Of a DNA stretch of 64,000 nucleotides, positions 44,181 through 52,558 are shown in pieces. The stretch's first letter is position 1. Every line of letters begins with the position of its first letter. The position numbers and the translations under genes are program-made. This stretch comes from Bradyrhizobium erythrophlei (GTDB taxonomy: Bacteria; Pseudomonadota; Alphaproteobacteria; Rhizobiales; Xanthobacteraceae). Under the pieces are notes generated by a model. The model did no database searches and had not been told where the DNA came from. It saw only the letters and a program-made list of their open reading frames with translations. The DNA lies in the NCBI RefSeq assembly GCF_900129505.1, contig NZ_LT670818.1, positions 5,241,001 to 5,305,000 of the forward strand, written 5' to 3'.

Positions 44181-46361
44181 GGCCGATTTCGCACCTTCGG
44201 CGGCAAACCCGGTGAGACCAGCATCGCACGCAGGCGCCGCTGTTGGTCTGCGGCTTGTAACTCCGACCTGCAACGGCCCGGCCGCCGGGGCAAGATGGAT
44301 GATCATATCCGCTCCGTGGGTGATTTCGGGGCGGTGTGCTACACTTATACGAGTCATATTGAGATACCGGAGAGTCGCATTGATTTCTTTTTCCTTCTCG
44401 GTGTCTAGATGGGCCGTGCCCTCGTCCAGAAACAGGATCTTTGGTCGGCGATAGAGCGCGCGCGTAAGCAGTACTCGCTGTTTCTGCCCGCTAGATAACG
44501 AGCTTCCCATATCACCGATCAAGCTGTTGTAGCTCATCGGCATTGCCATGATGTCGTCGTGAATGCCGGCAATCCGCGCGCACTCGATCATCCGTTGCGG
44601 ATCGAATGTTGTCTCAAAAAAGCAGATATTGTCGGCAATAGATCCCGACACAAGTTGATCCTCCTGCATCACTGCGCCGATTTGTTCGCGATAAACGCGC
44701 GGCCCGATCTGGCCTAGCGGGAGCCCGTCGATCAGAACCTCCCCGGCCGTAGGCTCGAGCAGCCCAAGCATAATCTTGACAAGGGTTGTCTTGCCGCAGC
44801 CGGAGGGTCCCATGAACGTCACGAATTGTCCCGGAGCAACGCACAGATTGACGTTATTAAGAATCAAAGGCTCTGCTTCCGCATAGCGGAAGCACACGTT
44901 GCGCAGTTCGATTGCGCCGCGGATCGGTCGCATATACGACAGGTCCTGGTCGTGCCCCCGCTCGAGTGGGGTGAGCGCAATATCGGCGAGGCGCTCCAGG
45001 TGAAGTCCGAGAATGCGCAGGTCCACCAGCTTCTCGATTAGCAGCGCTGTCCGCTCGGCGAACTGCAGCTTGTAGCTGACGAACGCGAATATCATGCCAA
45101 CCGTGATGAGGTTGTCTAGTGCGAGGCGAGCGGCGAGGTAGATTGTGATGACGTTCTCCAAGCCGAAGATCGTGTCGTTCATCGCTTTGAAGCTGATCTT
45201 CGCCCGACCTAGCCGCACGTTGGCATTTACGTACGCAGCATAACGGTTCAGCCACTGGCTCTCCCGCTCGTTCTCTCGATTGAGCAACTTGAGGCTCTGC
45301 ACCGCCCGCACAGTTTCGATGAAGGTGGAGTTTTCGTCTGCCTTACTGTGAATGGCCGTTTCGCTCCGTTGTCGGAACATCCTGAACAGGGCGAGCCGTA
45401 AAACGGCGTACAGCGCGAACGCGAACAGTACGACAAATCCGAGCTGGACGCTGTAGGTGAACATCAACGCCAGCATCAACACCGACATGAGACCGTCGAT
45501 CAAGCCCGTGATCAGTCCCTCCGCAAGCATGTTGCGGATGGGCTCGATCGAGCCGAAGCGCGACAGGATGTCGCCGATGTGCCGCTTTTCGAAAAAAGAG
45601 AGTGGCAAACGCACCAGATGATGAAACAGCCGGGCGCCGATTTGAAAGCTCAACGTGTTCTGCAGAATAAGAATGATGAACGAGCGGGTCGCAGTCGAGG
45701 CGACTTTGATCAGGAGGAGGAGCGCGAATCCAAGCCCGAGTACGAGCATGAGATCGACGTCCCCCCTGGCGATGACCTCGTCAACCGTGAGCTGCATGTA
45801 GAAGGGGGCGGCGAGGATAAGAATCTCGGTGACCACTGACAGAACTAATATTTGCACTAGGACGTGAGTGTTTCCGCTCATTCCGCTAAAGAATTCGGAG
45901 AAGGGCAATCGCACTCTCTCGTCGGTGCGGCAGAACTCTCCGGTGGGTGAGAGTTCGAGCACGACGCCGGTGAAATGTCTCGCTACTTCGGTGATCGGAA
46001 ACCATTTCTCGCCGGCGGCCGGATCGTGCACCACGATCCCGTTTTTCTTGTATGCTTTCAGGACAACGAAATGAACCATGTCCCAGTGTAGGATAGCCGG
46101 GAGGCGCAATTGGCTGAGATGATCAAGCTCGATTCGCAGCGGCCGGCCTGCAAGCCCCAGGCGAGCTGCTATTTCCATGAGGTCACGGAGAGTAACACCT
46201 TTCAGCGACACCGGGTGCCGACGCCGCAGGCTATTCATGTCAGTTCGATGGCCATGATAGGACGCTACCATCGCAAGGCATGCCAGCCCGCATTCCGCCG
46301 CTTCTGTCTGCCTGATGAGCGGGAGGGATCTGCGCCCGCCGAAATTCAATAGCTCCTGCAT
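43899..46361 (-). CDS. C39-peptidase ABC exporter with an added DYSK tail
   Basis: This 820-residue peptide exporter has an N-terminal C39 peptidase domain (Cys24 in QTEAAECGLACLAM; His in WDMVHFVVLK; Asp in HDPAAGEKWF), six membrane helices (about 150-440) and an ABC ATPase (Walker A MGPSGCGKTT, signature SLSSGQKQR, Walker B ILFLDEGTAHLD, H-loop AHRPEI). It cleaves a double-glycine leader and exports the peptide. After the normal end (MIIHLAP) come about 40 linker residues and a 90-residue DYSK-type tail copied from the protein at 49813. Start: the ATG at 46361, 4 bases after the HlyD stop, with AAGGA upstream; a TTG frame begins at 46394. Confidence 0.9.
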   Translation of the reverse strand: MQELLNFGGRRSLPLIRQTEAAECGLACLAMVASYHGHRTDMNSLRRRHPVSLKGVTLRDLMEIAARLGLAGRPLRIELDHLSQLRLPAILHWDMVHFVVLKAYKKNGIVVHDPAAGEKWFPITEVARHFTGVVLELSPTGEFCRTDERVRLPFSEFFSGMSGNTHVLVQILVLSVVTEILILAAPFYMQLTVDEVIARGDVDLMLVLGLGFALLLLIKVASTATRSFIILILQNTLSFQIGARLFHHLVRLPLSFFEKRHIGDILSRFGSIEPIRNMLAEGLITGLIDGLMSVLMLALMFTYSVQLGFVVLFAFALYAVLRLALFRMFRQRSETAIHSKADENSTFIETVRAVQSLKLLNRENERESQWLNRYAAYVNANVRLGRAKISFKAMNDTIFGLENVITIYLAARLALDNLITVGMIFAFVSYKLQFAERTALLIEKLVDLRILGLHLERLADIALTPLERGHDQDLSYMRPIRGAIELRNVCFRYAEAEPLILNNVNLCVAPGQFVTFMGPSGCGKTTLVKIMLGLLEPTAGEVLIDGLPLGQIGPRVYREQIGAVMQEDQLVSGSIADNICFFETTFDPQRMIECARIAGIHDDIMAMPMSYNSLIGDMGSSLSSGQKQRVLLTRALYRRPKILFLDEGTAHLDTEKEKEINATLRYLNMTRISVAHRPEITHGADMIIHLAPAAGPLQVGVTSRRPTAAPACDAGLTGFAAEGAKSAEAAEGYDDCSDDGRKGDYSTHAGRDDRSKDGKGDYSKHDGGWKDAKNGDCKPHKHDCLLPKENCAPKLSDDCGKGDTDRNPGEALAKIDFSRW

Positions 46362-46365
46362 GAGG

Positions 46366-47616
46366 CTACATCCTTGCGCTAAACACGGGATCAAGCAGCC
46401 ACCTCATCAGCGAGCGCTGCTCAAGAACGACGTCGGCCTTAAGGAGCATGTCCGGTTGAAGCGGCATCTTATGCCCATAGGCATCGATGTCGGGACGCTC
46501 GAGAGCCACACTCACGCGGTAGGCCGGCTCCTTGAGGGTGATCGGCCCGGTAGTTTCGTTGCCCGTCAGAATCGTGTGAGAGACGTTTTTCACGGTGCCG
46601 CGGTAGGTGCCGAATTTCTGATAGGGAAATGCATCGTAAAGTATCCTGACCTGCTGGCCGGGGCGCACGAATCCGAACGCGCGCGTCGGAAAGAACAGCT
46701 CCGCCTGCAAGGTCGCATCAAGCGGAATGATTTCGAGCTGCATATGCCTTGGATCAGCGATCTGGCCGACAGTCGCCTGCAGTGTGGACACGCGCCCACT
46801 CGTCGGCGCCTTGATAACGTAGGCCCGCCGCCCGTTCACTTCGGCGACGCGCTGTTCGATCGAGGAGAGATCATTGCGCACTACGCGAATCCTCTCTGCG
46901 GCGACGATCGGAAGTTGCTCGAGCGTATGCCGGGTGTCGGTCAATTGGGTGCGTCGCGCGGTGATCTGCTGATCGAGCGACACCAAGTTCTGCTTTTGCT
47001 CGAGTGCGGCCTGCTCGCGGCGCCTCAGCTCGATGGTTGGCAACGCCCCGCTCGCCGTTAGCTTTTCGCCCGTTGATACGAAACTCTCGGAAAGCTTCAG
47101 CCGCTGGTTCTGAATCTCTCGCTGGTCCTCGAGCTGAGCAACCTCCCCCTCAGCCCCTTTGATCGTGGAAGCGAGGCGATCGTGTTCCGAGGCGGTCCGG
47201 CGCTCCTCCGCAGCGATCTGTCGCTCGACCACATCGCGTTGCTGCGCCAGCACTGCAAGCACGGTGGCATTGACGTCGTCGCCATTGGCAGTGATTTGGG
47301 AAGTGACTACGGTCAGGAGCGGGTCGCCCTCCGCAACCTCCTGACCCTCGTTCACCTGTAGCTTATTGATGAAACCCTGTTGTGGCACGAAAATTTTGGC
47401 CGTGCCGAAGGTCGGCGTTAGATAACCGGTGACGGTTTCCTTGCGCGCGTATTGAGCAACTGAAAGAAAGCACAAAATGAGGACAACGACTCCCGCAAGA
47501 GACCAGCTAAGGATCGTGCTCGATACTGGCTGCAGCGATACAACCCCGCCCCAGCTGTGACGCTGATGCGAAAAGTCGATTGCTTCCTGGCGAAATAGAG
47601 CTGGTTGGGTCGCCAT
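46366..47616 (-). CDS. HlyD-family adaptor of the peptide exporter
   Basis: This 416-residue membrane-fusion protein has one N-terminal membrane segment (about residues 34-55, ILSWSLAGVVVLILCFLSVA), lipoyl halves around IFVPQQGFINKLQVNEGQEV and YVIKAPTSGRVSTLQATVGQ, and a coiled coil of about 150 residues between them. It lies directly upstream of the C39 exporter gene and downstream of the precursor-peptide gene on the same strand, forming peptide - adaptor - exporter. Confidence 0.9.
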   Translation of the reverse strand: MATQPALFRQEAIDFSHQRHSWGGVVSLQPVSSTILSWSLAGVVVLILCFLSVAQYARKETVTGYLTPTFGTAKIFVPQQGFINKLQVNEGQEVAEGDPLLTVVTSQITANGDDVNATVLAVLAQQRDVVERQIAAEERRTASEHDRLASTIKGAEGEVAQLEDQREIQNQRLKLSESFVSTGEKLTASGALPTIELRRREQAALEQKQNLVSLDQQITARRTQLTDTRHTLEQLPIVAAERIRVVRNDLSSIEQRVAEVNGRRAYVIKAPTSGRVSTLQATVGQIADPRHMQLEIIPLDATLQAELFFPTRAFGFVRPGQQVRILYDAFPYQKFGTYRGTVKNVSHTILTGNETTGPITLKEPAYRVSVALERPDIDAYGHKMPLQPDMLLKADVVLEQRSLMRWLLDPVFSARM

Positions 47617-47718
47617 GGACGCACCTTAGTTACGCTTTCATTCGTCGATTCAAGGATTGCGCATGGTATCTCTCCGCCGCGCCACGGCTGCGGATGGATA
47701 ACCGCACAATGCGTTGGA

Positions 47719-47748
47719 GAACCGCTCCTTGCCATGCAGAAGCGGTTC
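47719..47748 (-). terminator. hairpin between precursor peptide and adaptor genes
   Basis: gaaccgct and agcggttc form an 8-bp stem with a 14-base loop just after the peptide gene (stop at 47766) and 100 bases before the HlyD start. With no T-run it may be an attenuator or RNA-processing site that keeps peptide mRNA more abundant than exporter mRNA. Confidence 0.45.
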
Positions 47749-47765
47749 ACCCACGCATCTTGCCT

Positions 47766-47957
47766 TTAAGCGCGTTGGGACTGGAACCCGAGGATGTTGA
47801 CTCCGACGTTGACGTCGTTGATGTTGACCAGGCCGACTTGTGTGTTGCTTTCGCCCTGGTGGCCACAGCCACATTCGTTACTCCAGCCAGCGGCTACGAG
47901 ATCGAGTTCCTCATTGGATAGCTCGATGGGGTGAGTGAAATTGGTCATCTCTTGCAT
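47766..47957 (-). CDS. double-glycine-leader precursor peptide (bacteriocin-like)
   Basis: This 63-residue peptide has a leader MQEMTNFTHPIELSNEELDL followed by VAAG, the classic ELSxxELxxVxG(A)G pattern cut by C39 peptidases after residues 23-24 (AG). The predicted 39-residue core starts WSNECGCGHQ and ends ILGFQSQRA. It has two Cys (29 and 31), is rich in Asn, Val and Gly, and contains NINDVNVGVNI. The ATG has AAGGAGA upstream. It lies just before the HlyD and C39 exporter genes, so it is the likely cargo. Whether the core is an antimicrobial or a signal is unknown, and no modification enzyme is adjacent. Confidence 0.85.
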   Translation of the reverse strand: MQEMTNFTHPIELSNEELDLVAAGWSNECGCGHQGESNTQVGLVNINDVNVGVNILGFQSQRA

Positions 47958-48266
47958 GTTGGTCTCCTTTCGGTTTTCGATGTCAGTGGCGGGATTGCTG
48001 TAACTGCTGCCACGTTATCACTAGCTGCAAGACGCCAATCTGGATGCACTGTCGCGCAAATGTTTTTTTGAGGCACGTGCTGGGCGCTCGTTTATTCTAT
48101 TGCCACGGTATCCGGGGAAGCGACTGCCGAGTTGCGCGCCGCTAACATTCTCGTCGACTCGATGCTCTGCATCGACGCCTTCCTCTGACAGGTTCTGCAC
48201 CAAGCACGCATTGATTGTTTCGCAGTATCGGCCTGTCCGTGTCAAAAAATCAACTAATCGCAGTGA
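47958..48266. other. intergenic region before the precursor peptide
   Basis: It holds the upstream region of the minus-strand peptide gene. I see no gene and no clear promoter boxes. Confidence 0.45.
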
Positions 48267-48563
48267 AAGCGCGCGCTCGGATGCGCAGGTGACACAACCT
48301 TTCGCCCGCCCGCCGCACGGCCCGAGTATGATCTCAAAACGGCCCTGCTGGCGTGCGCAGAAGACAAAACTGCATTAGAGAATATTTATGGACAGGAAGC
48401 GCCCTGGCTGCTGCGAGCGGCGTACCGTATCGTGTGCCAGCTCGACATCGCAGATGATGTGATCCAAGACCCATTCATTCAGGTCTGGCATGAAGCGCAC
48501 AGCTTCGACTCCTACCGCAGGTCGGGGGGGTGGATTTACAGCGTTGTTGCAATCGCGCCTTAA
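48267..48563 (+). pseudogene. ECF sigma-factor N-terminal remnant
   Basis: The frame reads YDLKTALLACAEDKTALENI, LLRAAYRIVCQLDIADDVIQ, then VWHEAHSFDSYRRSGGWIYS and stops at 48561. This is region 2 of an ECF sigma factor (compare ADDVxQDxFxxVW, GWIYxIxRN). It has no start codon in frame, and regions 3-4 are missing. It lies next to the intact ECF gene at 49075 but is clearly a different sigma factor. Confidence 0.7.
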
Positions 48564-49074
48564 AGCGTGTTCTTGCCCGGACCTATTCCGGTGACTGTAT
48601 TGCGTGAATCGTGGAGATGCGAGGCATAGCGGTGCTCCTTCTTTTAATAATCCTCGCTTCTGGGGGCAAGGGCGCGCCCGATCCATCCCATTCGCATCGA
48701 TAGCGCTACGTCCCTTGCGCCGGTCTTGCTTGGTGCCCAAGCGATGTCATGTAGCCACAAACCGTTTGCGTTTGGCTCTTTGGGGCACGAGTTCGCTGCA
48801 CCGCCGCCAGCTGGAAAAGTTCGGGAGTGACTCACGTCGTATGGTCGAAGCTTCAAACTATGCGCCCTGCGATTGCGCTTCACGGCTTAATGATACCTCC
48901 GCCGGGGATTTGGTGAGCAAATTGAAAAAATGTTGGGAACAAAGTTCGTGTCGCTGAGTTTGACGAGCTCATCACTAGTTCGTTTCGCAATTGCCTGGAA
49001 ATGCAAGTCACCAATATTCCTATTCCCTACAAGGGGAATAGTGGCCGTCTTTTTTTCGACGGGATGAATTGACT
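48564..49074. promoter_or_regulatory. upstream region of the ECF sigma gene
   Basis: No gene is supported. GGAAC at 48936-48940, 17 bases, then GTT at 48958-48960 resembles the alphaproteobacterial EcfG-type promoter (GGAAC-N16/17-GTT). An inverted repeat tattccc-N6-gggaata lies at 49021-49040, 34 bases before the sigma start, and could be an operator or leader hairpin. Confidence 0.45.
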
Positions 49075-49686
49075 ATGCCCCACCAAGGCGCCGGTTTCGC
49101 AAAGGCAGAGTTTCACTCCCGCGCAGCGCAGGGTGACACAAATCTCGAGGCGGCTCTCAACTACGAGTCAGCTCTGCTCGAGTGCGCCTCCGGATCGCGG
49201 TCGGGCGTCGGCAAGATCTACGCCCGGGAGAAGGACCAGTTACGCGCCGTAGCGCGCCGGATCGTCCACGACACGTCGCGTGCGGAGGACGTCATTCACG
49301 ATGCATTCGCGCAGATCCTCCGAAATGCCAAAAACTTCGATCCTGCACGCGGATCCGCCCGGGGCTGGATCTACGCGATCGTCCGCAACACGGCACTCAA
49401 GATGCAGCGGAACGCCAAGCGGGAATTCGCGATCGAGGACGACACGCTGAACGCCATTTGCGAGCGGGAACGGACCGTCCCGAACCCCGCGTCCTGCATC
49501 CCGGACAGCATGACGCTACGGACCATGCTCGATCAACTCGAGCCAAAGCGCCGCGCGAGCCTGCTTCTGGCGATTATCGACGGACACACGCACGAGGAAA
49601 TCGCTGAATACCTCCGGGTTCCGGTCGGAACCATCAAGGCGTGGATCCGGAGAGAGCTCGTGGCCATGCGCCGGCAGCTGGAATGA
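49075..49686 (+). CDS. ECF-type RNA polymerase sigma factor
   Basis: This roughly 203-residue ECF sigma factor has region 2 (VARRIVHDTSRAEDVIHDAF, ARGWIYAIVRNTALKM) and region 4 (PKRRASLLLAIIDGHTHEEI, RVPVGTIKAWIRRELVAMRR). It would direct transcription of a small gene set; no anti-sigma gene is adjacent. Its position directly before the DYSK protein and the type I exporter suggests it controls them. The ATG at 49075 is preceded by another possible start (TTG) two codons earlier. Confidence 0.88.
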   Translation: MPHQGAGFAKAEFHSRAAQGDTNLEAALNYESALLECASGSRSGVGKIYAREKDQLRAVARRIVHDTSRAEDVIHDAFAQILRNAKNFDPARGSARGWIYAIVRNTALKMQRNAKREFAIEDDTLNAICERERTVPNPASCIPDSMTLRTMLDQLEPKRRASLLLAIIDGHTHEEIAEYLRVPVGTIKAWIRRELVAMRRQLE

Positions 49687-49812
49687 GGCGTGAATTTGTT
49701 TTGCGCGCTGCATCCATCGGCGTGCGTCGGCGACAGTAGGGATTAGGGATGACGGCGTGGTGATCCGGACAAGGCATGTGCCCGTCGCCAACCCGAAGCG
49801 AGGAACGAAACC

Positions 49813-50394
49813 ATGTCTATACTGAGCAGCGTCATGAGCATTCTCGAGTTGATAAAGATTCCGGGAATCAGTGTCCCAGGCGAGGAATCCAAGCCAACCC
49901 AGCCCGACGACTGCGGCAGCGGCAAGCACTCCCAGTGGAATGACGATCACAAGGGTCGCGATGACTACTCGAAAGACGGCGACAAGGACGATTATTCCAA
50001 GCTCAGCGGAAAGGACGATTATTCGAAGCACGGGCAGGACGACTACTCGAAAGACGCCAAGGGCGACTACTCCAAGCACGATGCTGGCTGGAAGGACGCC
50101 AAGAACGACGACTGCCAGCCGCAGAAGGACTATTTCGAACCCAGGCCGTCCGACGACAGCGGCAAGGGCGACACCTATCGTAACCCGGGTGAAGCGCTGG
50201 CCAAGTTCGACTTCTCACATGGTGATTTCGGCTCGCATGGTCCGGATCATTCGGGTGACATGCAGGGTGCGCTCGCTTCGATGTCATCCGACGATGCGCT
50301 CGAGTACGCCATCGGCCAGATGGGCCCGGCGGATCACTTCGACGTGGGGCATGTCGACGGGCCGGCGGAATCGTCGCACGACACGGATGCCTGA
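49813..50394 (+). CDS. acidic secreted-type protein with DYSK repeats
   Basis: This 193-residue, very acidic and Lys-rich protein begins with a short hydrophobic stretch (MSILSSVMSILELIKIPGIS), then has five D-Y-S-K repeats (about residues 50-95), the block GWKDAKNDDCQPQKDYFEPR, NPGEALAKFDFSHGDFGSHG and an acidic C-terminus (SSDDALEYAIGQMGPADHF). No Sec signal is evident, which fits C-terminal-signal type I export. It lies before the ten-repeat protein and the PrtD/HlyD genes, so it is a likely cargo. Part of it is duplicated at the end of the C39 exporter. I recognise no family. Confidence 0.75.
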   Translation: MSILSSVMSILELIKIPGISVPGEESKPTQPDDCGSGKHSQWNDDHKGRDDYSKDGDKDDYSKLSGKDDYSKHGQDDYSKDAKGDYSKHDAGWKDAKNDDCQPQKDYFEPRPSDDSGKGDTYRNPGEALAKFDFSHGDFGSHGPDHSGDMQGALASMSSDDALEYAIGQMGPADHFDVGHVDGPAESSHDTDA

Positions 50395-50473
50395 TGCGCC
50401 GAAAAGACTCGCCCCGCAGTGTGCTGTCGGGCGAGAGTTGTTTTTGAGTGGAACGAGATAGACGGTGGCGATC

Positions 50474-52546
50474 ATGAACGAGATAGAAAAACGGGAACTG
50501 TTCGAACAAGAGCGGAAAATCTTCGAAGCCGAGCCGCAGCGTGCGGACAAGCGAACCGGCTCTTTCAGTTTCTTGACCCGGCCGTTCTTCATTGCCATGG
50601 CCCCGCTGATTGCCAGGGAAGAGTTTTTCGCTGCCACGTTCAAATCCGCGGCGGCCGAGGAGGGGGACGCGAAAGCCGCTCAGGCAGGCGCGGCGCCGCA
50701 GGCTGCGAACGATGATCCGCCGGCGAGTGATCCCTCGAAACCGGGCGCAGAGGATGAGAAGGCCAAGGGGCCGGCCGCCTCCTCGGATGCGCAGGCGGCC
50801 CAGCTCAATCAGAACGGGCTTCTGGCGCAGCCGCATGAAGACGCGCCCAAGCCGAGCACCGCCCGCAGCGAGGCGGTCGCCGACGCGAGTGCTGGGGGCG
50901 GCGGAGGCGGCGATGAGGCCGATTCCCGCCACCATGACGCTCACACTTCAATCGACGATAGCTCCGTTAACTCGCCGTCAGCGGATTCCCAGTTCGGAAG
51001 CAGTCCATTCCCGGGCGGGTCAACGCTCGAATCCGTTCAGTCCATTGCACTTGGCGACTCGTTCAGTCCGGCGATCATCGGCTCCGCTCCCCCGCTTGGA
51101 ACCGTGGGCAGTCTGAGCAATGACGGGGCGGGAGGGATCGCGCCGGTCGAGGCGGCGGCGCAGCCGGTGCTCACGACGGTGACCGACACCATGGGCACGC
51201 CGACCCATGACGTGGTCGGCACGATCGCGCCGGTCGAGGCGGCAGTGCAGCCGGTGCTCGCGACGGTGACGGACACCATGGGCACGCCGACCCATGACGT
51301 GGTCGGCACGATCGCGCCGGTCGAGGCGGCAGTGCAGCCGGTGCTCGCGACGGTGACGGACACCATGGGCACGCCGACCCATGACGTGGTCGGCACGATC
51401 GCGCCGGTCGAGGCGGCAGTGCAGCCGGTGCTCGCGACGGTGACCGACACCGTGGGCACGCCGACCCATGACGTGGTCGGCACGATCGCGCCGGTCGAGG
51501 CGGCAGTGCAGCCGGTGCTCGCGACGGTGACCGACACCGTGGGCACGCCCCATGACGTGGTCGGCACGATCGCGCCGGTCGAGGCGGCAGTGCAGCCGGT
51601 GCTCGCGACGGTGACCGACACCATGGGCACGCCGACCCATGACGTGGTCGGCACGATCGCGCCGGTCGAGGCGGCAGTGCAGCCGGTGCTCGCGACGGTG
51701 ACCGACACCATGGGCACGCCGACCCATGACGTGGTCGGCACGATCGCGCCGGTCGAGGCGGCAGTGCAGCCGGTGCTCGCGACGGTGACGGACACCATGG
51801 GCACGCCGACCCATGACGTGGTCGGCACGATCGCGCCGGTCGAGGCGGCGGCGCAGCCGGTGCTCACTACGGTGACCGACACCGTGGGCACGCCGACTCA
51901 TGACGTGGTCGGCACGATCGCGCCGGCCGAGATGGCCGTGCAGCCGGTGCTTGCCACTGCGACCGACACCGTGAGCACGCCGACCCATGACGTGTCACAT
52001 CCGGCCGACACTGGGAACTTGGCCAGCGATGCTCTTCCGAGTGCGGCGCCGATTGTTGACACCACCGAACCGGTGCTCGCCAGCGCCGGGGTCTCGCACA
52101 GCAACCCCGTGACCGACCTGTTGCCGCCGGCCGGGCCGGACACGAGCACCGGTCAAGCCCCCGGACCAGCCGACACCCTTCTCGCGCTCGCCACCGCTCC
52201 TGGATCCGCGACGACGGCTGCCCCGGCCGGGGTCGTAACGGACGTATCGCATGCCGCGGCGCCCGTCGACTCGACCGCCATCACAGGCGACGTGATCGCC
52301 TTGAACGACGCGCCACCACCGCCAGCCCATGCTCTGTTCACCGGAAACCAGTATACCGACTACGGCGTCACGCTGAGCAGCGACATCGCAGTTCCCCCGC
52401 AGCATGCCGTATCTTCGGCCGCCACCGCATCGGCTCATGACACTATGGTACCGGTGGGTGCAGACGTCCAACAACACACGCCACCGCCTCCCGACACCAT
52501 AGATACGACTCATCCAACCGATCACCTTGGACATGCCATCCTGTAG
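50474..52546 (+). CDS. large low-complexity protein with ten 29-residue repeats, probable type I secretion cargo
   Basis: This protein of about 690 residues has an N-terminal charged helix (MNEIEKRELFEQERKIFEAE), a conserved-looking block (FSFLTRPFFIAMAPLIAREE), an Ala/Pro-rich linker, ten repeats (GTIAPVEAAVQPVLATVTD plus TMGTPTHDVV) at about residues 220-508, then a Pro/Ala/Asp/Thr-rich C-terminus ending HPTDHLGHAIL. There is no signal peptide and no RTX nonapeptide. It ends 12 bases before the exporter gene, so the three genes are one unit. It is probably a surface or extracellular protein, which is inference. GTG at 50465 is an alternative start. Confidence 0.78.
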   Translation: MNEIEKRELFEQERKIFEAEPQRADKRTGSFSFLTRPFFIAMAPLIAREEFFAATFKSAAAEEGDAKAAQAGAAPQAANDDPPASDPSKPGAEDEKAKGPAASSDAQAAQLNQNGLLAQPHEDAPKPSTARSEAVADASAGGGGGGDEADSRHHDAHTSIDDSSVNSPSADSQFGSSPFPGGSTLESVQSIALGDSFSPAIIGSAPPLGTVGSLSNDGAGGIAPVEAAAQPVLTTVTDTMGTPTHDVVGTIAPVEAAVQPVLATVTDTMGTPTHDVVGTIAPVEAAVQPVLATVTDTMGTPTHDVVGTIAPVEAAVQPVLATVTDTVGTPTHDVVGTIAPVEAAVQPVLATVTDTVGTPHDVVGTIAPVEAAVQPVLATVTDTMGTPTHDVVGTIAPVEAAVQPVLATVTDTMGTPTHDVVGTIAPVEAAVQPVLATVTDTMGTPTHDVVGTIAPVEAAAQPVLTTVTDTVGTPTHDVVGTIAPAEMAVQPVLATATDTVSTPTHDVSHPADTGNLASDALPSAAPIVDTTEPVLASAGVSHSNPVTDLLPPAGPDTSTGQAPGPADTLLALATAPGSATTAAPAGVVTDVSHAAAPVDSTAITGDVIALNDAPPPPAHALFTGNQYTDYGVTLSSDIAVPPQHAVSSAATASAHDTMVPVGADVQQHTPPPPDTIDTTHPTDHLGHAIL
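51131..51997. repeat. ten tandem 87-bp repeats
   Basis: Nine units of 87 bp and one of 84 bp (the fifth lacks one Thr codon). Units 2-8 are almost identical and differ mainly at a synonymous C/G (gaccgacacc or gacggacacc) and Met/Val (atgggc/gtgggc). Units 1 and 9 share AAAQPVLTTV; unit 10 is the most diverged (AEMAV, VSTPT). The unit length is a multiple of three, so copy-number change keeps the reading frame. Confidence 0.95.
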
Positions 52547-52558
52547 CGGGGGGCCAAC

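Noticed and set aside
48604..48957. 117-residue plus-strand frame before the ECF gene
   Set aside because: No family, uneven composition and it covers the probable EcfG-type promoter; more likely non-coding.
51020..51988. Repetitive minus-strand frames over the tandem repeats
   Set aside because: These are antisense shadows of the 87-bp repeat, open only because the repeat unit is a multiple of three without stops.
51131..51997. Regular 87-bp repeats as a possible CRISPR array
   Set aside because: There are no unique spacers; the units are contiguous and keep one coding frame, so this is a protein repeat.
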